A stretch of 12,895 bases of DNA from Acidimicrobiia bacterium (lineage in GTDB: Bacteria > Actinomycetota > Acidimicrobiia > UBA5794 > JAOTWH01): contig JAOTWH010000050.1 in assembly GCA_029863035.1 (NCBI GenBank), positions 1 to 12,895 on the forward strand. Reading direction: 5' to 3'. The translations under genes were made by a program, and so were the position numbers. A model generated the notes under the pieces. That model worked only from the letters and a program-made list of their open reading frames with translations. It ran no database searches and was not told the DNA's origin. Shown here one piece after another: positions 6,886 to 12,895 of this stretch; position 1 is the stretch's first letter, and each line of letters begins with the position of its first letter.

Positions 6886-7890
6886 TTACTCGACCACTCG
6901 CCGGCAGCTCCATCGACCCCACGCCCCCCAGCGGTGATCAGTGCGGAGTGAGTAATCGACCAGGTAGGCGGCGGAAGCGATATTGGCTGCCGGATCGGTG
7001 CGATCTGCCTGTGGATAACCGGCCGCGGGTGACACCCAGTTCCAGGTCCCCTCCATGAACTGAAACAGCCCGGTGGCCTCGGAGCTGGGATTAACCGCCG
7101 AGGGATTGCCCCGGCTCTCGCAATACATGACGTCGAGAGCCTGCTCGACGAGCTCGGGTGGGAAGTGCTCCTCGACCAGCGACCGCCAGTTCTCCACGTT
7201 GGCGCCGCGGGCGTTGCGGCGAGCGATCGCCTCCTCTAGTTCAACGACCGCCTCTTCATACGCGCCATCCGCAGCAACCACACGCCCACCGGCTGACCGG
7301 GTGATCAGGGCGGCAGCGTCGAGCGCCAGCGACGCCTCGGCCAGAGCACGATCGCTGTCCCAGCGGAGTTGCTCGACCCGGGCCAGCGCCTCATCGAGTT
7401 GCGCTCGCAGGTCGGCCAGTTCTTCGGCATCGGTCGCTGCCCGATGAGAAGCGCGCTGTGACGCGCCGGCCGCTCTGTCAAGCACGGCTCTTCCAGCCGA
7501 GTACTCCTCGAAGGTGCCCGCAACGAAGAAGAGGTCCCACGCCGAGCTGCCGCCGTCCATGTAGGCGGCCACCGTTCGCTGTCTCGTCTCGAACCTGTGC
7601 TTGGCAACATCGGCTTCGGCGTCGGTTACGAGCTGGATGATCTCGGCCACATCGAACGCGGCTCGCTCGGCCTCGAGCGTCACCGAGCGGTACGAGGTGA
7701 TGGCGGTGGCCACCCGCATCTGGGCGCCGTTGAGGTCCAACTCGGCAACGGCCAACAACTGCTCGGATGCGGCCAGATCTGCCTCGGCAGCCTCAACAGC
7801 TTGTTGGGCCTCCTCTACCGAGGCCAATGCTGCCCCGGGCAAGAGGGCAGCGATGAGGACCAGCGCGACCGAAGCCGCCAACCTTTTCAT
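6886..7890 (-). CDS. Secreted coiled-coil wall hydrolase with lysozyme/Rpf-like domain
   Basis: A 334-residue exported protein, probably a peptidoglycan-cleaving enzyme. Residues 1-23 form a signal peptide (cleavage near ALA-S). Residues 25-225 are mostly alpha-helical coiled coil, rich in Ala, Glu, Gln and Asp. They include TVAAYMDGGSSAWDLFF (106-122) with FEEYSAGRAVLDRA (127-140), which resembles the N-terminal domain of PcsB/CwlO/RipC-type hydrolases that respond to FtsEX. Residues about 236-331 are a lysozyme-like fold: CESRGNPSAVN with the likely catalytic Glu258, GLFQFMEGTW, NIASAAYLV and a closing WGAWGRWSC. Cys257 and Cys329 are placed like the disulfide pair of Rpf domains. It follows the MmpL exporter gene by 70 bp and is probably co-transcribed with it. 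Lytic transglycosylase or muramidase action is inferred, and the FtsX link is speculative. The ATG start is firm, because the upstream in-frame codons reach a TGA at 7912-7914 with no other start. Confidence 0.85.
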   Translation of the reverse strand: MKRLAASVALVLIAALLPGAALASVEEAQQAVEAAEADLAASEQLLAVAELDLNGAQMRVATAITSYRSVTLEAERAAFDVAEIIQLVTDAEADVAKHRFETRQRTVAAYMDGGSSAWDLFFVAGTFEEYSAGRAVLDRAAGASQRASHRAATDAEELADLRAQLDEALARVEQLRWDSDRALAEASLALDAAALITRSAGGRVVAADGAYEEAVVELEEAIARRNARGANVENWRSLVEEHFPPELVEQALDVMYCESRGNPSAVNPSSEATGLFQFMEGTWNWVSPAAGYPQADRTDPAANIASAAYLVDYSLRTDHRWGAWGRWSCRRVVE

Positions 7891-7893
7891 CGC

Positions 7894-7924
7894 TGGATGG
7901 TGCCGACAGTGTCACCTCCATCCA
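7894..7924 (-). promoter_or_regulatory. Leader hairpin with a distant Shine-Dalgarno
   Basis: A GGAGGTGA sequence (minus strand, 7919-7912), a near-perfect anti-16S match, lies 21 bases before the ATG at 7890, much farther than the usual 5-9. A 7-bp perfect stem (7918-7924 with 7894-7900) frames it: its first GG lies in the 5' arm and AGGTGA lies in the 17-base loop. Folding would bring the site close to the ATG, which starts three bases after the 3' arm. No better ribosome-binding sequence is seen next to the ATG. A role in controlling translation, possibly coupled to the upstream exporter gene, is inferred. Confidence 0.45.
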
Positions 7925-7960
7925 AGGACCGTTTAGCTAGATGCTGCCTAGCAAAGGCGT

Positions 7961-10222
7961 TTACTCGACTCCGACGGTCCCCGCTACCGCAGCGGCCTGG
8001 TGACTGGCACCCTCGGCTGCGGCTTCGTGGCCCTCGATGTCGATCTTGGGAAGCCAGTCGAGCCACTTGGGCAGATACCAGTTCCAGTCGCCGAGCAGCC
8101 TCATCGAGGCTGGGACCAGGACGGAGCGCACCACGGTGGCGTCGAGGAACACCGCCACCGCCAGGCCGAAGCCCATCTGCTGGAGGAACACCAACTCTCC
8201 GGCGGCGAAGCCGCCGAACACCGCCACCATGATGAGGGCGGCGCCGGTGATGATGGCCCCGGTGGTACGCAGGCCGTGCGCCACCGACAGTGCGTTGTCA
8301 CCGGTTCGGTCGAAATGCTCGCGGATGCGGGTGAGCAGGAACACGTGGTAGTCCATCGATAGCCCGAACAACACTGCGAACAGGAACAGCGGCAGCCACG
8401 CTTCGATCGACTCGACCTCCAGGAACCCGAAAAGGCCCTTTATCCAATCGGGGCCAACACCGGCCTGGAAGAACAGCACGACCATCCCGTAGGCGGCCGC
8501 CACCGACAACAGGTTGAGGATGATCGCCTTCACCGGCAGCACCACCGAACGGAACACCACGGTCAATAGCAGGAAGCTGAGACCGAGAATGAAGATGAAA
8601 ACGATCGGAGTGAAGGTGTCTACGTCATCAAAGAAATCAATGGTGAAGGCCGTGAACCCACCGACCAGAACATCGACACTGGTACGCGCGAACGCCTCGG
8701 GTACTAGCTCGGCACGAAGGTTCTCGACGGCCGCGGTGGACACCTCGCTCTGAATATCGCCCGATAGTGGCACCGACAGCAGCGCCAGGTCGCCGGCGTC
8801 GTTCACCACGACGGGATCGGGTGGGCCGAAGATGCGGTTGGACGACATGGCTGCTTGCAGGTCGGCAAGCGCCGATTGAACGCCGTCGTCGATAGGACCG
8901 TCGACCAAGATCTCCACCGGCTGGCCAACCCCACCGAGCCCGAAGTCCTCGACCAAGATGTCGAAGGCTTGCTTGGTCTCGAGGCGGTCGGGCAGCGTGC
9001 TGGCGCCGGCGAAGCCGGTGTTCATACGCAGGCCGAACGAACCCAGAAGCAGCAGGAGTCCAGCGCCCCCTATGAGCCACACCAAAGGCTTCGCCATCAC
9101 CGCCTCGGTGATGCGATCCCACATCCCACCCACCTTGTCTACGTTGCGGAGCGACTCCTTCTTGCGAACCCGGCCCAGATTGATGCGGTCGCCCAGCAGG
9201 GACAGCACGGCGGGGAGCAGCGTCATCGACGCAGCCACAGCCAATATCACAACGAGGATGGCGCCCACCGCCAGGCTGCGGAAGATGGTGTTGGGCAAGA
9301 ACAGCAGCCCGAACAAAGCCAGCACCACCGTCATCCCTGAGAAGAAGACGGCGCGGTTAGCGGTGGCCCCGGCACGTCCGATCGCTTCGAGCTTTTGGTA
9401 GCCGCGCACCCGTTCCTCGCGATAACGCGCCACGATGAACAGCGAGTAGTCGATGCCGACGGCGAGGCCCATCATCGTGATGAAGTTGACGACGAAGAAC
9501 GACAGAGCGAACGCTTTCCCCACTAGCGCCGTCATGCCGATGGCGCTCGCGATGGCGGCGATGGCCAGCAAGATCGGGATACCGGCCGCCACCGCGGCCC
9601 CGATCACGACAAGCAGCACCACCAGCGCAACGGCAACGCCGATGAACTCCCCCTTGGCCAGCGCTTCTTCCGCCAGCTCGGTGTAGTCGTTGTTGGAGGT
9701 CCCGAACCCGAACAGGCGAGCCGTCATGCCGGCCGGGGCCTCCACCTGGTGAACGGCCTGCACCAGCTCCTCGGCATCCGTTGAGGCCTCATCGAGTTCG
9801 GTGTTGGCGAGCAGCACCGTTACCACCAGCTGCTGCCCATCCTCGGAGACTATGGCCAGACCATTGGCTCCGACTGGGAAAACCCCTTGGATCTTGTCCG
9901 GGCCGAGCTCCGCAGCAGCCGTGATCAGTTCACCGACGTAGCTCTCGAAGGCAGGGTCAGCCACGCTCGTCGAAGCGGAGCTAACCACTAGGAATTCGCT
10001 GAAAATATCTGGTCCGCCCCCCTTGCCCGGCTCAAGGCGTTCCTCAACGAGAACCTGAGCCCGCTTCGACTCCGGGTTATCAGTGAAGTCGAAGTCGGTG
10101 GTGAGGGCGTCTGCCAGAAAGGCCCCGCTGAGGCCGAAGGCAAGCAACAACACCGCGAGCCAGACTCCGATTACCACCCAAGGGCGCTTGCTCGAAGCGC
10201 GAGCGATCTTCTCCGGATTCAT
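7961..10222 (-). CDS. MmpL-type RND exporter
   Basis: A 753-residue inner-membrane protein of the MMPL branch of the RND superfamily, which export lipids, glycolipids or small molecules using the proton gradient. It has the usual two-repeat design: TM1 (about 15-37), outer loop (38-190), TM2-6 (about 192-342), cytoplasmic linker (343-378), TM7 (379-398), outer loop (399-536), TM8-12 (537-705), then a short Ala/His-rich tail. Both proton-relay Asp-Tyr pairs are present: GIDYSLFIVARYREE (Asp258-Tyr259) in TM4 and GLSMDYHVFLLTRIREH (Asp624-Tyr625) in TM10. The LLGDWNWYLPKW box at 709-720 is typical of actinobacterial MMPL proteins. Substrate is unknown; it lacks the long C-terminal domain of MmpL3. 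It begins 9 bp after the stop of the 877-residue exporter. Its ribosome site (GGGGAAG) overlaps that junction, so translational coupling is likely. Confidence 0.93.
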   Translation of the reverse strand: MNPEKIARASSKRPWVVIGVWLAVLLLAFGLSGAFLADALTTDFDFTDNPESKRAQVLVEERLEPGKGGGPDIFSEFLVVSSASTSVADPAFESYVGELITAAAELGPDKIQGVFPVGANGLAIVSEDGQQLVVTVLLANTELDEASTDAEELVQAVHQVEAPAGMTARLFGFGTSNNDYTELAEEALAKGEFIGVAVALVVLLVVIGAAVAAGIPILLAIAAIASAIGMTALVGKAFALSFFVVNFITMMGLAVGIDYSLFIVARYREERVRGYQKLEAIGRAGATANRAVFFSGMTVVLALFGLLFLPNTIFRSLAVGAILVVILAVAASMTLLPAVLSLLGDRINLGRVRKKESLRNVDKVGGMWDRITEAVMAKPLVWLIGGAGLLLLLGSFGLRMNTGFAGASTLPDRLETKQAFDILVEDFGLGGVGQPVEILVDGPIDDGVQSALADLQAAMSSNRIFGPPDPVVVNDAGDLALLSVPLSGDIQSEVSTAAVENLRAELVPEAFARTSVDVLVGGFTAFTIDFFDDVDTFTPIVFIFILGLSFLLLTVVFRSVVLPVKAIILNLLSVAAAYGMVVLFFQAGVGPDWIKGLFGFLEVESIEAWLPLFLFAVLFGLSMDYHVFLLTRIREHFDRTGDNALSVAHGLRTTGAIITGAALIMVAVFGGFAAGELVFLQQMGFGLAVAVFLDATVVRSVLVPASMRLLGDWNWYLPKWLDWLPKIDIEGHEAAAEGASHQAAAVAGTVGVE

Positions 10223-10231
10223 GCTTCCCCG

Positions 10232-12865
10232 CTAGGCAGTGAACCGCCCGATGGTAGAAGAGACATCGCCCCGTTGGACGTGATCTAACTCCAAAGCAGC
10301 CTCGAGAGCCTCGGCCTCGATGGCCTCCTCACCTCTGGCGCGATGCCACCGGTCCCACAGAACCAACATCGATGGAAGCACCAAAACGGCTGCGGCCAAG
10401 GCGAAGGCGATGGCGTAGACGGTGACCAACCCGAACTGCTGGAACGGAATGAGGGACGCCGTCATCAGGATTCCGAAACCGGCGATGGTGGTGAGGGCCG
10501 AACCGGCCAGCGCCCCACCAGTGTGGGTGGCGGTTTCGCGGATGGCCTCCTCCGGCGTGTCGAACCGCAATCGATCTTCCTGGAATCGATGGGTGATGTG
10601 GATGGTGTAGGGCACGCCGATTCCAATTGCCAAAGCCGACACAGTGGCCGTTACCGGTCCGAAGGCGATCCCGGTGGCAGCCATCATGCCGAACGTCCAC
10701 AACACCACAAGCGCCACCGGAAGGGTGGTCACCACGCCGAGGAACGGACGCCGCGACTCGATCATGAAGTTGATCATCAGCAGCACCATTGCGGCGAACA
10801 CGGTTATCGCTAGCGAGCTCACCTGGGATGATTGCAGGGACGCGATGACAACCGAGTTGATGATCTCGTCCGACGTGGGCACCGCCGACAGACCTGCGGC
10901 AGCTACCGGCTCGAAGGCCACACGGAGGTCGTCGTTGAGCTGCGATGCTCCCGATTCGCCGGCTCGCGTGGTGATATCGAACAGGACCGCGCTGAAGCTT
11001 CCGGCGTCTCTGTGCAGGAAGCGACTGGTGTTGTCGAGATCGGCCACGGTCATGGCGTCGTAAAGACCATCCACGTCGGCGTTTGCCGAGACCATGAACG
11101 ACCCATCGCCGATCCCAGCTGTTCGAGCCGCCGCCGCCACCCCCTCGTCGAACGAGGGGCTGTCAGGATCGATCAGCGAGGCAAGGACGCTCAGCGGCGA
11201 TTGCGCCGCTGGGGCGTCGCCGAAGAGCACCACGTTCTCTGTGCCGCTCAGGTTCTGGAATGAATCCACCATGGCATTGTGATTGGCAGCCGTCGCCACA
11301 TCGCCCTCGATGATTATCTGCGAGGTCTCGCCGAACCCACCTCCGAACTCATCGACCAAGGTCTCGAAGGTCGGAATCAACGCATTGGGCCGGGGCACGA
11401 AATCGGTGAAGGAGAACTCCGTACTGAGTTGGGTCACGCCGTAGGCACCCACCACTCCGAGGGCGAGCGCCACCGTCACGGTGAGTACCGGCACCTTCTC
11501 TGCTAGCCAGGCGGTGCGCCCGATGAGCTTGGGCAGGCTGCGTTCCGCCGTCTCACCGAACGCCTGGCGAGGAAGCCGGTTCCCAGCCTCGGCACGCCGG
11601 TCCAACAGGATGCGGGCACTGGCGACGAACGTCATCATGAGGAGGAACGAGGCACCGATACCGATGGCGGCCAGGAGCCCGAAATCCTTCAGGGCAGGAA
11701 TGGGGCTCACCAGGTTGGTCAGGAACCCAACAGAAGTTGTGACCGTGGCCAGCACCAGGGCGACGCCGACAGTGTGCATCGACGCCTCCATCGCCTTGCC
11801 CACGGGATTGGCAGAGTCGCTGGCCTCCTCGCGATAGCGCGATGAAAGGTGAATGGCGTAGTCCACCCCGAGGCCGATCAACAAGATCGGAATGATCTGA
11901 GTCATCGGCCCAAAGTCGTTAACAAGACCGAGGTACTTCGGCCCGAGCAGCACGCCGAATCCGTTCATCCAGAAGATGGCCAGGAAGATGGTGGCCATGG
12001 TCAGACCCATGTCGGCCGCCGAGCGCCGGAACGACACCAGCCGTCGCACGCCAATCGGTTTCATCCAGAAGACGAACAGCAAGATGAAGACGATGATCAT
12101 GGCCGCGAAGCCGAACAGGCGGCCGATCTCTTCTTGGAACTCATCGCCGGTGGCGAAGATCAACTCGATCGAGAAGGGTTCGGCGGAATACCCAGCCGGA
12201 AGATCTAGCTCCTGTATCGAAGCGGCCAAGTCCGACTCGACGTCCATGAAGTCCTCGAAGTCGACCGTCGGGTCGAACTCGTCGATGGCCGGTCCATCGA
12301 ACGCGGGCGCGTTGATGAAGACAAGCACCAGCCCCTTACTTGCGGACGAGGCGTCGAGGTTTTGGTCTGCCGACAGGAGCGAAGAGCTGATTCCCGCCAG
12401 GTCGTCTGGAAGGTTGGACACGGCCTCGTTGTATGCCGCCTTGAGGTCTGCGTCGGTGGTCGGTTCAGGTGCTCCGTCGGCCAACGCCTGTTGCAGCGGC
12501 AGCATGTAGGAGATCACGGAGGGCTGCTCCGGTCTTTCCGCTAGCAGGGGAGCCAGGTCGGAACTGTCGATTGCACCCAAAATCGCCCGAACAGTCGCTA
12601 GCCCATCGAGGTCGAGGGCATCGCCATCCTCCGCCGACACCAGCACCTGGAGTACAGACACGGTGGAGTCCTCACCGAACAGCTCGGAGATGCGGTCGGC
12701 CGCCAACAGCTCTTCGGCGTCGGGAGCGAAGCCGTCGTTGCCGTCGCTGATCACCGCCTGGAACGAGAAGCCGGCCAGCACGAACGATACGACAAGGATC
12801 GCGATGAGAGTGGGCCACGGCCACTTGACCGTTAGGCGCGACAAACCGTTGACGAGCGTCTTCAT
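10232..12865 (-). CDS. RND/MMPL superfamily exporter with altered second proton-relay motif
   Basis: An 877-residue inner-membrane exporter of the RND superfamily, from a different branch than the adjacent MmpL-type protein. Architecture: TM1 (about 17-37), outer loop (38-246), TM2-6 (about 247-420), linker, TM7 (458-478), outer loop (479-681), TM8-12 (682-838) and an acidic, Glu/Ala-rich cytoplasmic tail (839-877). The first repeat keeps the relay motif GLGVDYAIHLSSRYREE with Asp335-Tyr336. The second reads GIGVPYTIHITHRFQED: the Asp expected before Tyr753 is Pro752 (codon CCC, 10612-10610). The rest of the motif is intact, so this is substitution rather than decay. Similar long RND exporters occur in actinobacteria and haloarchaea and are mostly uncharacterised. 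The ATG at 12863-12865 has AAGGGG four bases upstream. It starts the exporter pair and probably the transcription unit, though the promoter would be outside the window. Confidence 0.9.
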   Translation of the reverse strand: MKTLVNGLSRLTVKWPWPTLIAILVVSFVLAGFSFQAVISDGNDGFAPDAEELLAADRISELFGEDSTVSVLQVLVSAEDGDALDLDGLATVRAILGAIDSSDLAPLLAERPEQPSVISYMLPLQQALADGAPEPTTDADLKAAYNEAVSNLPDDLAGISSSLLSADQNLDASSASKGLVLVFINAPAFDGPAIDEFDPTVDFEDFMDVESDLAASIQELDLPAGYSAEPFSIELIFATGDEFQEEIGRLFGFAAMIIVFILLFVFWMKPIGVRRLVSFRRSAADMGLTMATIFLAIFWMNGFGVLLGPKYLGLVNDFGPMTQIIPILLIGLGVDYAIHLSSRYREEASDSANPVGKAMEASMHTVGVALVLATVTTSVGFLTNLVSPIPALKDFGLLAAIGIGASFLLMMTFVASARILLDRRAEAGNRLPRQAFGETAERSLPKLIGRTAWLAEKVPVLTVTVALALGVVGAYGVTQLSTEFSFTDFVPRPNALIPTFETLVDEFGGGFGETSQIIIEGDVATAANHNAMVDSFQNLSGTENVVLFGDAPAAQSPLSVLASLIDPDSPSFDEGVAAAARTAGIGDGSFMVSANADVDGLYDAMTVADLDNTSRFLHRDAGSFSAVLFDITTRAGESGASQLNDDLRVAFEPVAAAGLSAVPTSDEIINSVVIASLQSSQVSSLAITVFAAMVLLMINFMIESRRPFLGVVTTLPVALVVLWTFGMMAATGIAFGPVTATVSALAIGIGVPYTIHITHRFQEDRLRFDTPEEAIRETATHTGGALAGSALTTIAGFGILMTASLIPFQQFGLVTVYAIAFALAAAVLVLPSMLVLWDRWHRARGEEAIEAEALEAALELDHVQRGDVSSTIGRFTA

Positions 12866-12895
12866 GATTCCCCTTCTTAAGGCCGTTGAGTCCGG

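Noticed and set aside
7936..7952. 5-bp inverted repeat GCTAG/CTAGC after the MmpL gene as a terminator
   Set aside because: The stem is short and no T tract follows in the minus direction.

Overview
The window is GC-rich DNA with six large genes, all on the minus strand. I infer a high-GC Actinomycetota genome, possibly an Acidimicrobiia-type environmental lineage. The reasons are base composition, two MmpL/RND-type exporters, a CwlO/PcsB-like coiled-coil wall hydrolase, and long spurious antisense reading frames typical of high-GC coding DNA. The class-level guess is weak. No RNA genes, CRISPR arrays, insertion sequences or integrases are visible.

Layout in the direction of transcription (right to left): (1) 12865-10232, an 877-residue RND/MMPL exporter. 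(2) 10222-7961, a 753-residue MmpL-type exporter, 9 bp after the first. (3) 7890-6886, a secreted coiled-coil protein with a C-terminal lysozyme/Rpf-like domain. (4) 6689-4944, a secreted 5'-nucleotidase, followed by a strong intrinsic terminator with a UUCG loop. (5) 4863-1552, a large secreted ExeM/NucH-type nuclease with lamin-tail-like, OB-like, endonuclease/exonuclease/phosphatase (EEP) and Ig-like domains. (6) 1489-272, a second secreted EEP-fold hydrolase, followed by a strong terminator with a GGAA loop. The leftmost ~190 bp hold no gene but a GC-rich, palindrome-filled stretch that looks like a dispersed intergenic repeat.

Functionally there are two blocks. The right block (two exporters plus a wall hydrolase) is an envelope module, probably one transcription unit. 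The left block is three exported phosphoesterases: a nuclease, a 5'-nucleotidase and a second EEP hydrolase. Together they could turn extracellular DNA into nucleotides, nucleosides and free phosphate, a plausible nutrient (especially phosphorus) scavenging set. Each family is known. The less ordinary points are the three-enzyme arrangement, the terminator between the nucleotidase and the nuclease with no obvious room for a new promoter, the loss of the second proton-relay Asp in the 877-residue exporter, the coupling of a CwlO/PcsB-like coiled coil to an Rpf/lysozyme-like domain, and a strong Shine-Dalgarno set too far from its start codon but partly paired in a hairpin. I did not see a convincing wholly new system.
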